DNA of 6,363 nt, taken from Campylobacter sp. GTDB taxonomy: Bacteria > Campylobacterota > Campylobacteria > Campylobacterales > Campylobacteraceae. Numbering within the stretch: position 1 is the first letter of the stretch; every line of letters starts with the position of its first letter. Of this stretch, positions 1-6,363 are shown piece by piece. The stretch is taken from positions 1 to 6,363 of the forward strand of contig JAFVMP010000176.1 in NCBI GenBank assembly GCA_017506845.1. Direction: 5' to 3'. The notes beneath the pieces were generated by a model that saw only the letters and a list, made by a program, of their open reading frames with translations, was not told the origin of the DNA and searched no databases. The translations under genes and the position numbers were made by a program.

Positions 1-702
1 TTCAGCTTCTAGTTCAAAATCAATCTCTTCACCTTCAAGGTTATTAACATGAGGGATACGTAAAGTATAGAAGTGAACACCTATAACCATTATAATAACA
101 ATTGGTAATAAGCAAACATGAAGCATAAAGAATCTTGTAAGCGTAGGATCGCTAACTGCATAATCGCCTCTAATCCACTCTACAAGAGCATCTCCAATAA
201 ATGGAATTCCACCAAATAGTTGGGTGATAACTTGTGCTGCCCAGTAGCTCATTTGACCCCACGGTAGCATATATCCACTAAATGCTTCAGCAGAGAATAT
301 TAAGAAAAGTAGCATACCGCTAATCCAAATCATCTCACGACCTTTTTTGTATGAACCGTAGTAAATACCTACAAATGCGTGAATATAGATGATTAAAAAG
401 ATAACAGAAGCTGCAACTGCGTGAATATGACGCCATAACCAGCCATATTCAACCTCTTTCATAATAGTGTAATTAACGCTATCAAAGGCTAAATTTGCAT
501 CTGGTTTATAGTACATTAGTAATAATAAACCGCTTATAAAAAGTAGGGTAAAAAGTACAGTTAAAACTACACCCATTGCCCAAAGAAAGTTGATATTTTT
601 TGGTATCCAGTACTGTGCTGCTAGTACATTCCATAACTTTGTAACAGCTATACGCTGATCAAACCAATCGCGCACGCTTGTAGCTTTTGTAATGTGTGCC
701 AT
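1..702 (-). CDS. petB: Cytochrome b subunit of the bc1-type complex, N-terminal part
   Basis: This is the membrane cytochrome b of the quinol:cytochrome c oxidoreductase. It binds two b haems and forms the quinol oxidation and reduction sites in the inner membrane. The window holds 234 codons from the ATG at 702; the frame is still open at base 1, so the C-terminal part (including the PEWY region) lies outside. Visible are a first membrane helix at about residues 37-65, a haem-ligand pair H94/H108 in helix B (GWLWRHIH context), the quinol-site motif GYMLPWGQMSYW at 143-154, and a second ligand pair H195/H210 in helix D. The start is supported by GGGAGG just upstream, in the 10-nt gap after the petA stop, so the two genes are probably translated from one mRNA. 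The helix D ligands are separated by 14 residues, as in b6 rather than mitochondrial-type cytochrome b. The identity is secure from the motifs and the Rieske neighbour. Confidence 0.96.
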   Translation of the reverse strand, partial: MAHITKATSVRDWFDQRIAVTKLWNVLAAQYWIPKNINFLWAMGVVLTVLFTLLFISGLLLLMYYKPDANLAFDSVNYTIMKEVEYGWLWRHIHAVAASVIFLIIYIHAFVGIYYGSYKKGREMIWISGMLLFLIFSAEAFSGYMLPWGQMSYWAAQVITQLFGGIPFIGDALVEWIRGDYAVSDPTLTRFFMLHVCLLPIVIIMVIGVHFYTLRIPHVNNLEGEEIDFELEAE

Positions 703-712
703 AAATCCTCCC

Positions 713-1219
713 TTATACTGTTGCGACTAATTTTTTGTACTCAGGGCCTTCTTCACCTAGTACAAGTTTAGTCCCGTCAATTTTAAATGGTGGGATATCA
801 AGTGGGCGTGGTGGTGGGCCAAATACATTCATACCATCAGCGTTAAACTCGCCACCATGACAGGCACATTTAAATAGCTTATCACTTGGACTCCAGCTAG
901 GTATACAGCCAAGGTGCGTACATAGACCGATTGTAACAATATAATTACCATCGCCTATTACGATATCTCTTTTAGGGTTAGCTTTCATGCTATCATCTTT
1001 TTTAAGGATGAATATAGGCTTTTTACGCCACTCTACTTGGCGGAATTCGCCAGGTTGCATAGGGCTTAGATCTACTGTTGTAAAACCAGCAGCCTTAACG
1101 CTAGGAAGCGGATCCCAAGACTTTTTCATCCCTACTAAAGCAAAAGCACCGCCGACAGCTGCGACAGCACCAAATGCCATTCCGATGAAATCACGTCTTT
1201 CTTGCTTTTGAATAGACAT
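713..1219 (-). CDS. petA: Ubiquinol/menaquinol-cytochrome c reductase Rieske iron-sulfur subunit
   Basis: This 168-residue protein is the Rieske [2Fe-2S] subunit, which takes the first electron from quinol and passes it to cytochrome c1. The N-terminus carries a twin-arginine type motif (ERRDFIG, residues 7-13) followed by a hydrophobic stretch (about 14-30), the usual Tat-exported, uncleaved membrane anchor. Cluster box 1 is CTHLGC (100-105) and box 2 is CACHGG (118-123). By family knowledge C100, H102, C118 and H121 bind the cluster and C105-C120 form the disulfide. The Pro-loop is GPPPRPLDIPP (134-144). The positions that hold Ser and Tyr in high-potential Rieske proteins are G123 and F125 here, which fits a low-potential, menaquinol-linked enzyme. 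ATG at 1219 is preceded by AAAGGA. petB follows after 10 nt. Confidence 0.97.
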   Translation of the reverse strand: MSIQKQERRDFIGMAFGAVAAVGGAFALVGMKKSWDPLPSVKAAGFTTVDLSPMQPGEFRQVEWRKKPIFILKKDDSMKANPKRDIVIGDGNYIVTIGLCTHLGCIPSWSPSDKLFKCACHGGEFNADGMNVFGPPPRPLDIPPFKIDGTKLVLGEEGPEYKKLVATV

Positions 1220-1270
1220 TTCTTTCCTTTCGATTATTATTTATTGTAACCAAATTTAAGCTAGCCTTAA

Positions 1271-1279
1271 ACTATAATA
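1271..1279 (-). promoter_or_regulatory. Possible promoter -10 region for petAB
   Basis: Read on the minus strand, the spacer between mnmG and petA contains TTATTATAGT, which offers a TATTAT or TATAGT hexamer about 50 nt before the petA ATG. No clear -35 box is present, which is common in Campylobacter. TACAAT at 1248-1243 and GGTAAAAT near 1300 are alternatives. The mnmG terminator upstream makes a promoter somewhere in this spacer likely, but its exact place is a guess. Confidence 0.3.
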
Positions 1280-1351
1280 AGTAAAAGCTAAACTTGTAAT
1301 TTTACCATTTTAAAGTTAAAAATATATTTAATTAGAATTAATTTTTATAAA

Positions 1352-1392
1352 GAAAAATATATTCAATAGCTAAGCCATAAAGCTTAGCTATT
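1352..1392 (-). terminator. Hairpin terminator at the end of mnmG
   Basis: The sequence contains a perfect 11-bp inverted repeat, AATAGCTAAGC (1365-1375) and GCTTAGCTATT (1382-1392), with a 6-nt loop. On the minus strand it starts inside the last codons of mnmG, contains the stop codon (1386-1384), and is followed after GAATA by a T-rich run (TATTTTTCTTT). This is the layout of a Rho-independent terminator, although the T run begins a few bases after the stem. It would separate mnmG from petAB. Confidence 0.75.
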
Positions 1393-3249
1393 TGTAGATT
1401 TATAACGTTTAATTGCTATGTGAAGTATATCTATGGCTGCTGGAGTGATTCCGCTGATATTTGAAGCAGCTGCTAAGGTCGGTGGGGCAAATTTGATTAG
1501 CTTTTCTACTACTTCGTTGCTTAAACCGCTAATTGTTTTAAAATCTAAATCATTTGGAATCTTAACATCTAAAAGCCCTTTCATCTTCTCAACTTCTATA
1601 TGCTGCTGGGCGATATAGTGATAATATTTTGCTTCAGTTAAAATTTGATTTATAGAGTTTTGGTTTAAATTTTCAAAAAATGGATCAAGCGCTCTTAATT
1701 TTTTATCATCAAAACTTTTTCTAGCGACTAATTTTTGAAGTGTCATCTTTTCATTTATTGGCTCTTCTTCTATATTTGATAGAAAATTTAAGGTATCTTT
1801 ATTTGGAGTGATCTCTTTTGTAAGTAGTATCTCCATTGCTTTTTCTAGATCATCTTTTAAGGCTAGAACCTCATTATATGCATCTTTAGGTAAAAGACCA
1901 ATATTATATCCATACTCGCTAAGGCGTAAATTTGCATTATCTTCTCTTAAAAGTAGTCTAAACTCAGCCCTACTAGTAAACATTCTATATGGCTCTTTTG
2001 TGCCTTTTGTTACTAGATCATCGATTAAAACACCGATATAACTCTCATCTCTGCGAAGGATAAGCGGATCTTTATTTTGTAAATTTAGAGTTGCATTTAT
2101 TCCGGCCATTAATCCTTGAGCTGCAGCCTCTTCGTATCCGGTGGTGCCATTTATCTGACCGGCTAGATATAGTCCGCTAATTTTTTTACTCTCTAGGGTG
2201 TGTTTTAGCTCAGTTGGATTGACATAATCATACTCTATAGCGTATCCATGGCGAACTATTATAGCGTTTTCAAAACCTTTTATAGAGCGTAGCATTGCTA
2301 CTTGAGCATCATATGGAAGTGAAGTAGAAAAGCCATTTATATAGTATTCAGTCGCTTCTAGAGTTTGAGGCTCTATAAATAGATGGTGACGCTCTCTATC
2401 GCCAAAGCGATTTATTTTATCTTCGATACTTGGGCAGTATCTAGGCCCTACGCCTTCTATTTGTCCTGTAAATAGTGGAGCACGATCAAAATTTGACCTA
2501 ATTATATCGTGTGTATCTGTATTTGTATATGCTATGTAGCAAGGAAGTTGATTTGGAGTCCAGTTTTTAGTTCTAAAACTAAATGGCGCTGGCTCTGCGT
2601 CTCCATCTTGAATTTCTAAAACACTAAAATCAATTGAGCTAGCTAAAACTCTTGGGCATGTTCCAGTTTTTAATCTTCCCATTTCAAGGCCAAGAGATCT
2701 TAGAGAATCTGGTAACTCTTTTGAGCTAAGTTCGCCTACACGACCAGCTTCTAGTTTATTAGTTCCTACATGGATTAAGCCATTTAAAAAAGTTCCAGTA
2801 GTTATAATGAGCTTATCACAACTATACTCATTATCTAGATGAGTTTTTACTCCTGTTATTTTTGAATCTTGTGTTAAAATTTGCGTAGCTATCTCTTGAG
2901 TGATTTGTAAATTTGGAGTATTTAGCAATAAATTTCTCATATAGATTCTATATCTATCCATATCGATTTGTGCTCTACTGCCTCTTACGGCTGGACCCTT
3001 GCTCTCATTTAAGAGTCTAAATTGTATCCCACACTCATCTGTGGTAAGTCCCATCTGACCACCAAGAGCGTCAATCTCTTTTACTAAATGCCCTTTAGCT
3101 AATCCACCAATTGCAGGATTACAGCTTGCAGCACCGATTTGCTCAGCTAAAATTGTAATTAATAGAGTTTTTGCCCCCATCTTAGCAGCTGCTAGGGATG
3201 CCTCAATCCCAGCATGCCCACCGCCAACTACGATAATATCATATTTCAT
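1384..3249 (-). CDS. mnmG: tRNA uridine 5-carboxymethylaminomethyl modification enzyme MnmG (GidA)
   Basis: This 621-residue protein is the FAD-dependent partner of MnmE. Together they install the (carboxymethyl)aminomethyl group at C5 of wobble uridine 34 in certain tRNAs, using methylene-tetrahydrofolate and NADH, in the cytoplasm. Visible are the N-terminal dinucleotide-binding motif [12 protein letters not shown] (about 7-18), [13 protein letters not shown] (42-54) with the conserved C43, the first family signature [11 protein letters not shown] (268-278) with C272, and the second signature [17 protein letters not shown] (363-379). The C-terminal region is the expected helical MnmE/tRNA-binding part. 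The length is normal and nothing is broken. ATG at 3249 has AAGG about 9 nt upstream. The gene is divergent from ribE and ends in its own hairpin terminator. Confidence 0.98.
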   Translation of the reverse strand: MKYDIIVVGGGHAGIEASLAAAKMGAKTLLITILAEQIGAASCNPAIGGLAKGHLVKEIDALGGQMGLTTDECGIQFRLLNESKGPAVRGSRAQIDMDRYRIYMRNLLLNTPNLQITQEIATQILTQDSKITGVKTHLDNEYSCDKLIITTGTFLNGLIHVGTNKLEAGRVGELSSKELPDSLRSLGLEMGRLKTGTCPRVLASSIDFSVLEIQDGDAEPAPFSFRTKNWTPNQLPCYIAYTNTDTHDIIRSNFDRAPLFTGQIEGVGPRYCPSIEDKINRFGDRERHHLFIEPQTLEATEYYINGFSTSLPYDAQVAMLRSIKGFENAIIVRHGYAIEYDYVNPTELKHTLESKKISGLYLAGQINGTTGYEEAAAQGLMAGINATLNLQNKDPLILRRDESYIGVLIDDLVTKGTKEPYRMFTSRAEFRLLLREDNANLRLSEYGYNIGLLPKDAYNEVLALKDDLEKAMEILLTKEITPNKDTLNFLSNIEEEPINEKMTLQKLVARKSFDDKKLRALDPFFENLNQNSINQILTEAKYYHYIAQQHIEVEKMKGLLDVKIPNDLDFKTISGLSNEVVEKLIKFAPPTLAAASNISGITPAAIDILHIAIKRYKSTNS

Positions 3250-3277
3250 TGTTATTTGCCTTATTATTTTTAGGGGC

Positions 3278-3289
3278 GATTTTATCTAA
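3278..3289 (-). promoter_or_regulatory. Promoter -10 region of mnmG
   Basis: On the minus strand TTAGATAAAATC lies about 30 nt before the mnmG ATG. TAAAAT (3284-3279) is the likely -10 hexamer, and transcription would start near 3272. The same 12 bases occur before rpsB (4941-4952) in the same orientation relative to the gene. No clear -35 box is present. Confidence 0.55.
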
Positions 3290-3326
3290 TTTATAGTAAA
3301 AGATTTATAAAATTTATTTTATATTT

Positions 3327-3356
3327 TTGGTTGAATTTAGAAAAAATAGCTATAAT
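3327..3356 (+). promoter_or_regulatory. Promoter of the ribE-pgeF unit
   Basis: A consensus TATAAT sits at 3351-3356 in the context TAGCTATAAT, with a weak -35 candidate TTGGTT at 3327-3332 (18-bp spacer). Transcription would start near 3363, leaving only about 20 nt before the ribE ATG. That is far too short for an FMN riboswitch, so the unit is not controlled by one here. Confidence 0.65.
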
Positions 3357-3371
3357 TTAAATATTTAAATT
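3354..3371. repeat. 18-bp perfect palindrome AATTTAAATATTTAAATT
   Basis: This fully self-complementary 18-mer overlaps the last bases of the ribE -10 box and covers the predicted transcription start, ending just before the ribosome binding site. It could be an operator or simply a product of A/T-only sequence; it contains no G or C. Confidence 0.5.
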
Positions 3372-3381
3372 TGAGGTGATT

Positions 3382-3993
3382 ATGTTTAATGGGCTTATTC
3401 GTGAGATTGGCGAAGTTAAAAGTTTTGATGGTAAAATATTAATAATTAAGGCTAGCCATAAGCCAAATTTAGGCGATAGTATCGCAGTAAATGGCGCTTG
3501 TCTTAGTGTAGTGGCTATACATAGTGATGGTTTTAGCGTTGAGCTTAGTAGTGAAAGTTCAAAGGTTTTGGCCTTAGAAAATTACAAAGATAGAGTTCAT
3601 ATAGAACCGGCTATGAGAATTGGCGATAGGATAGATGGGCATTTAATGCAAGGACATATTGACGCAATAGGTGTGATAAAAAGTATTAAAAAACTCTCAA
3701 CTGGGTTTGATTTTTTTATAGAATTACCTAGTGATATTTTACATCTTGTAGCAAATAAGGGGGCTATTGGAGTTGAGGGTGTGAGTTTGACAGTAAATGA
3801 AATTAATGGCAATCTTATGCGTCTAACGCTAATTCCTATAAGTATGAAAGATACACTATTTGGCGAGTTTAAAGTGGGGCGAAGAGTTCATATAGAAAGT
3901 GATATTTTAGCTCGTTATATTGATAGAATTTTAAAATCTAATAAAGAAACCCTTACTTGGCAAAAGGCTGATTTTTATGCTAGTATCTATTGA
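3382..3993 (+). CDS. ribE: Riboflavin synthase (alpha subunit)
   Basis: The 203-residue enzyme catalyses the last step of riboflavin synthesis, dismutation of two 6,7-dimethyl-8-ribityllumazine molecules to riboflavin and the pyrimidinedione, in the cytoplasm. It shows the two tandem lumazine-binding barrels. The first begins MFNGLI and contains VNGACLSV (36-43) with the active-site-type C40. The second begins near GHLMQGHID (86-94) and contains NKGAIGVEGVSLTVNE (125-140) and the conserved LIP (150-152). The first barrel is slightly short after SSESSK (56-61) compared with the common ETLRxTNLG pattern. I chose ATG 3382 because GAGGTGAT (3373-3380) is an excellent Shine-Dalgarno; a GTG two codons upstream (3376) lies inside that site and is not a credible start. 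Its 3' end overlaps pgeF by 17 nt. Confidence 0.94.
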   Translation: MFNGLIREIGEVKSFDGKILIIKASHKPNLGDSIAVNGACLSVVAIHSDGFSVELSSESSKVLALENYKDRVHIEPAMRIGDRIDGHLMQGHIDAIGVIKSIKKLSTGFDFFIELPSDILHLVANKGAIGVEGVSLTVNEINGNLMRLTLIPISMKDTLFGEFKVGRRVHIESDILARYIDRILKSNKETLTWQKADFYASIY

Positions 3994-4657
3994 TGATGAG
4001 AGATTAATAGCTGGATTTACTACTAAATTTGGAGGGGTAAGCTCTGGGGTTTATGCTGAGTTAAATTTAGCTATGCATGTAGGAGATAATGCTAACAATG
4101 TGGAAAAAAATAGGCAAATTTTATGCCAAAAAATTGGAGCAAATAGACTTATTTTTATGGATCAAATTCACTCTGACAAGGTTGAAGCCTTAAATGATAT
4201 TAATCAAATTTTAGATCCTTGTGATAGTATATTTACAGGTATTAGCAAAGTTGGTTTATGCGTAATGGTAGCTGATTGTTCGCCTGTACTTTTATATGAT
4301 AAGAGATTAAATTTAATAGCAGCTATTCATGCTGGTAGGGCTGGAGTTGTAAATAAAATTATTAGTAAAACAGTTGATAAAATGGGTTCAAACCCAAGTG
4401 ATATAGTAGCTATAATTGGGCCAAATATCAAACAAAAGTGTTATAATATTGGCAATATGGAGCTTGGTGAGTTCAATAAATTTATAAAAAACGGCTATTT
4501 TGATATGGATAAAAGCATTGAATTTGAGCTTAAAAATCTTGGAATAAAAAATATGCAGTTTAGCATAGTTTGTAATCATTGCGATAATCGATTTTATTCA
4601 TATCGTAAAAGTAAAGTAACTGGTAGATTTGCTGGATTTATAATGTTAAAAGGATAA
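3977..4657 (+). CDS. pgeF: Laccase-domain protein of the PgeF/YfiH/YlmD family
   Basis: This 226-residue cytoplasmic protein belongs to the multicopper-oxidase-like Pfam laccase (DUF152) family. Members have been reported as purine nucleoside phosphorylase/adenosine deaminase enzymes, and E. coli YfiH as a peptidoglycan-editing factor that removes wrongly inserted L-serine precursors. Which activity applies here cannot be read from the sequence. The three metal/active-site residues are present: H65 in DQIHSDKV, C101 in VADCSPVLL and H118 in AAIHAGRAG, with the same 36 and 17 residue spacing as E. coli H71/C107/H124. The C-terminal CNHCD...FYSYRKSKVTGR block (199-217) is also typical. The common HAGWRG motif reads HAGRAG here. 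ATG 3977 lies inside the end of ribE with AAAAGG about 10 nt upstream, so translation is probably coupled. Confidence 0.9.
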   Translation: MLVSIDDERLIAGFTTKFGGVSSGVYAELNLAMHVGDNANNVEKNRQILCQKIGANRLIFMDQIHSDKVEALNDINQILDPCDSIFTGISKVGLCVMVADCSPVLLYDKRLNLIAAIHAGRAGVVNKIISKTVDKMGSNPSDIVAIIGPNIKQKCYNIGNMELGEFNKFIKNGYFDMDKSIEFELKNLGIKNMQFSIVCNHCDNRFYSYRKSKVTGRFAGFIMLKG

Positions 4658-4662
4658 AGAAA

Positions 4663-4869
4663 ATGTATGAGAGATGTACTGATATTGAGCTATTAAAAAT
4701 CGCTCAAAATGCTAGAAATTATGGATTGGAATTTGGGGAGAATTTAGCAGTTTTGGAGTTGTTTTTTCGTCCAAAAAATTTTGATATAACTAGTAGTGAT
4801 TTGCAAAATATTGGGCTAGTTTTTACTTCGCTTGAGAGCATAAAAGAGAAGTTTCAGCTAAGTAAATAG
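4663..4869 (+). CDS. Small conserved-looking hypothetical protein (68 aa)
   Basis: I do not recognise this protein. It begins MYERCTDIELL and is soluble in character: no signal peptide, no membrane segment, a mixed charged/hydrophobic pattern suggesting two or three helices, and one cysteine (C5). It starts 5 nt after the pgeF stop with AAAAGGA 8 nt upstream of the ATG, so it is very likely translated as the third gene of the ribE-pgeF unit. The start and stop are unambiguous and codon use matches its neighbours. Its place at the end of the operon gives no firm clue to function. Confidence 0.75.
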   Translation: MYERCTDIELLKIAQNARNYGLEFGENLAVLELFFRPKNFDITSSDLQNIGLVFTSLESIKEKFQLSK

Positions 4870-4940
4870 ATTAAGTTTAGGATAAATTTATTTTTTATAA
4901 AATTTGGTATTAAATAAATAAAGCAAATAATAAGTTAAAT

Positions 4941-4952
4941 TTAGATAAAATC
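4941..4952 (+). promoter_or_regulatory. Promoter -10 region of rpsB-tsf
   Basis: TTAGATAAAATC contains a likely -10 hexamer TAAAAT (4946-4951). It is identical over 12 bases to the element before mnmG. No strong -35 box is seen, but the preceding 70 bases are very A/T-rich. Transcription would start near 4958, giving a leader of about 95 nt. Confidence 0.6.
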
Positions 4953-4967
4953 TCGTCTCATTTCACA

Positions 4968-5048
4968 TTGCATCAATCCTTATTTAGTTGTAGCAAATAT
5001 GCTATTAAGGGGTGCAAGAGGAATAAACTAATTAAATTTTTTAAGGAG
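4968..5048 (+). promoter_or_regulatory. Structured rpsB leader with a possible Shine-Dalgarno switch
   Basis: Three nested 5-bp helices can form: TTGCA (4968-4972) with TGCAA (5013-5017), CCTTA (4978-4982) with TAAGG (5006-5010), and TAGCA (4991-4995) with TGCTA (5000-5004) closed by the loop AATA. Internal loops separate them. TCCTTA (4977-4982) is also exactly complementary to TAAGGA (5042-5047), which contains the rpsB Shine-Dalgarno AAGGAG (5043-5048), so the two pairings exclude each other. S2 represses its own operon through the leader in gammaproteobacteria; a comparable role here is inference. The folding was done by eye without energies. Confidence 0.4.
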
Positions 5049-5054
5049 AAGCTC

Positions 5055-5828
5055 ATGGTTACTATGAGAGATTTACTAGAGTGTGGTGTGCATTTTGGTC
5101 ACCAAACAAGACGCTGGAACCCAAAAATGAAAAAATTTATTTTTGGTGAAAGAAAAGGTATCTATATTATAGATTTACAAAAAACTATTAGATATTTTAG
5201 ATATACTTACAATGTAGTTAGAGATGCTGCAGCTGAAGGTAAAACAATTCTATTTGTAGGTACAAAAAAACAAGCTGGTGTAGCTATTAAAGAGTATGCA
5301 GAAAAATGCGGTATGCCATATGTTAATCAAAGATGGCTTGGCGGTATGATGACAAACTTTGGGACAATTAGACAATCAATTAGAAAATTAGAAGTTATCG
5401 AAGCTATGGAAGAAGATGGCTCAATCAATCTATTAACTAAAAAAGAAGCCCTAATGCTTCGCCGCAAAAAAGAGAAACTAATCGCAACTTTAGGCGGTAT
5501 TAGAAATATGAAAACTCTACCAGATATGATCTTTGTAATTGATACTGTAAAAGAGAAAATCGCAGTAGCAGAAGCTAATAAATTAAGAATGCCAGTTGTA
5601 GCGCCAATCGATACAAACTGCGATCCAGATATCATTGATTACCCAATTCCAGGAAATGATGACGCTATTAGAAGTGTTCAACTATTCTGCCAAGAGATGG
5701 CTGAAGCAATTAACGAAGGTAAAGCTTTAAGAGATCAAGATGAGAGCGCTGATGATGTAGAAGCTCCAACTCAAGAAGAAAAAGATGAAGTAGTAGCAGA
5801 AGCTATGGCTGAAGGAGAGGAAGAGTAA
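5055..5828 (+). CDS. rpsB: 30S ribosomal protein S2
   Basis: This 257-residue protein is small-subunit ribosomal protein S2, which joins late on the back of the 30S subunit near the platform and interacts with S1 in many bacteria. The canonical start [20 protein letters not shown] (2-21) is followed by [23 protein letters not shown] and [10 protein letters not shown], all hallmark S2 segments. The C-terminus is a strongly acidic tail (ending EGEEE). ATG 5055 is chosen because AAGGAG (5043-5048) lies 6 nt upstream and the product then matches the family N-terminus. The same frame happens to stay open upstream to a TTG at 4968, but those codons overlap the leader and do not resemble S2. The stop overlaps the tsf start (TAATG), and the tail codons supply the tsf ribosome binding site. 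Confidence 0.98.
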   Translation: MVTMRDLLECGVHFGHQTRRWNPKMKKFIFGERKGIYIIDLQKTIRYFRYTYNVVRDAAAEGKTILFVGTKKQAGVAIKEYAEKCGMPYVNQRWLGGMMTNFGTIRQSIRKLEVIEAMEEDGSINLLTKKEALMLRRKKEKLIATLGGIRNMKTLPDMIFVIDTVKEKIAVAEANKLRMPVVAPIDTNCDPDIIDYPIPGNDDAIRSVQLFCQEMAEAINEGKALRDQDESADDVEAPTQEEKDEVVAEAMAEGEEE

Positions 5829-6363
5829 TGGAAATTAGCGCAAGTATGGTAAAAGAGCTCCGTGAAAGCACTGGAGCTGGAATGATGGATTGTAAAAAAG
5901 CTCTTCAAGAAGCTAATGGCGATATGGAAAAAGCAGTTGATATACTAAGAGAAAAAGGTCTTGGTAAAGCTGCTAAAAAAGCTGATCGTCTAGCTAGTGA
6001 AGGCCTTGTAAGTGTAGTTGTAAGTGATGATAACAAAACAGCAACTATCACAGAAATCAACTCTGAGACTGACTTTGTTGCTAAAAATGCTACATTTGTT
6101 GATTTAGTTAAAAATACAACACTTCATGTGCAAACTAACTCAATTACAACAGTAGATGAGCTAAAAGAGTCAAGCATTGGTGGAGTTAAATTTGAGGAGT
6201 TTTTCCAAAGCCAAATCGCTACAATTGGTGAAAATTTAGTAGTAAGAAGATTTGAAACTATTAAAGCTAGCCAAAATGGCGTTGTAGCTGGATATATTCA
6301 CTCAAATAGCCGTGTGGGCGTTCTTATTGGTGCAGCTTGTGATTCTGAAGAGACAGCTAGCAA
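5828..6363 (+). CDS. tsf: Elongation factor Ts, N-terminal part
   Basis: EF-Ts is the cytoplasmic nucleotide-exchange factor that releases GDP from EF-Tu. The window contains 178 codons plus two bases; the gene continues past the right edge, so only the missing C-terminus is uncertain. The N-terminal UBA-like domain with LRESTGAGMMDCKKAL (11-26) and the core signature EINSETDFVAKN (76-87) are present; T81-D82-F83 is the segment that contacts EF-Tu and disturbs its magnesium site in the E. coli structure. ATG 5828 shares its A with the rpsB stop TAA. AAGGAG (5812-5817) and GAGG (5817-5820), both inside the S2 acidic-tail codons, serve as its ribosome binding site, so translation is probably coupled to S2 and the 1:1 rpsB-tsf layout is the usual bacterial one. 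Confidence 0.98.
   Translation, partial: MEISASMVKELRESTGAGMMDCKKALQEANGDMEKAVDILREKGLGKAAKKADRLASEGLVSVVVSDDNKTATITEINSETDFVAKNATFVDLVKNTTLHVQTNSITTVDELKESSIGGVKFEEFFQSQIATIGENLVVRRFETIKASQNGVVAGYIHSNSRVGVLIGAACDSEETAS

Noticed and set aside
987..1211. Antisense open frames inside petA, mnmG, ribE, pgeF and rpsB
   Set aside because: They lie fully within genes of certain identity on the other strand, have no ribosome binding sites or recognisable protein features, and are shadows of those genes.
1328..1341. TTAATT-AG-AATTAA palindrome in the mnmG-petA spacer
   Set aside because: It is short, nearly all A/T, and not clearly placed relative to a promoter.
3376..3381. GTG start two codons upstream of ribE
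   Set aside because: The GTG is part of the ribosome binding site GAGGTGAT; riboflavin synthases begin MF at the ATG at 3382.
3290..3381. FMN riboswitch before ribE
   Set aside because: The TATAAT at 3351 leaves about 20 nt of leader, and none of the conserved FMN aptamer sequence is visible.
4882..4909. A/T-only inverted repeat after the 68-aa gene as a terminator
   Set aside because: The arms match imperfectly (ATAAATTT against ATAAAATTT), there is no G/C in the stem, and the region is too A/T-rich to distinguish it from chance.
4999..5031. Ten-codon upstream ORF (ATG CTA TTA ... AAC TAA) in the rpsB leader
   Set aside because: There is no Shine-Dalgarno before the ATG, which lies in the apical hairpin, and ORFs this short are expected by chance.
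4968..5054. N-terminal extension of S2 from a TTG at 4968
   Set aside because: The 29 extra codons do not resemble S2, they overlap the folded leader, and ATG 5055 has a strong ribosome binding site and the canonical S2 N-terminus.

Overview
The window is an AT-rich chromosomal segment of a campylobacterotal (epsilonproteobacterial) organism, most likely the genus Campylobacter. This rests on the protein sequences (Rieske protein, MnmG, S2, EF-Ts), on low-GC codon use, on -10 elements without clear -35 boxes, and on recalled gene content of the C. jejuni region that carries gidA/mnmG, petABC, rpsB and tsf. I could not run a search, so the species is not assigned. I see no mobile element, CRISPR array, tRNA or rRNA.

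Minus-strand half (1-3249). Read in transcription order, mnmG (tRNA wobble-uridine modification) comes first. A hairpin terminator that overlaps its stop codon follows, then a short AT-rich spacer with a possible promoter, then petA (Rieske Fe-S protein) and petB (cytochrome b, cut by the left window edge). petA and petB are the first two genes of a menaquinol:cytochrome c oxidoreductase (bc1-type) operon; petC presumably lies to the left.

Plus-strand half (3382-6363). Divergent from mnmG is a compact three-gene unit: ribE (riboflavin synthase), pgeF (laccase-domain/YfiH family, overlapping ribE by 17 nt) and a 68-residue protein I do not recognise. After a 185-bp gap comes the translation unit rpsB-tsf (ribosomal protein S2 and EF-Ts, overlapping in TAATG). 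tsf is cut by the right edge.

Most of the window is conserved housekeeping sequence. The least explained piece is the roughly 95-nt leader of rpsB. It can fold into three nested 5-bp helices, and one strand of the middle helix (TCCTTA) could instead pair with the rpsB Shine-Dalgarno, which suggests a possible translational switch. Smaller points are a Rieske cluster lacking the two hydrogen-bonding residues linked to high potential, a b6f-like haem-ligand spacing in PetB, a 12-nt identical -10 region shared by the mnmG and rpsB promoters, and an 18-bp palindrome between the ribE -10 box and its ribosome binding site.
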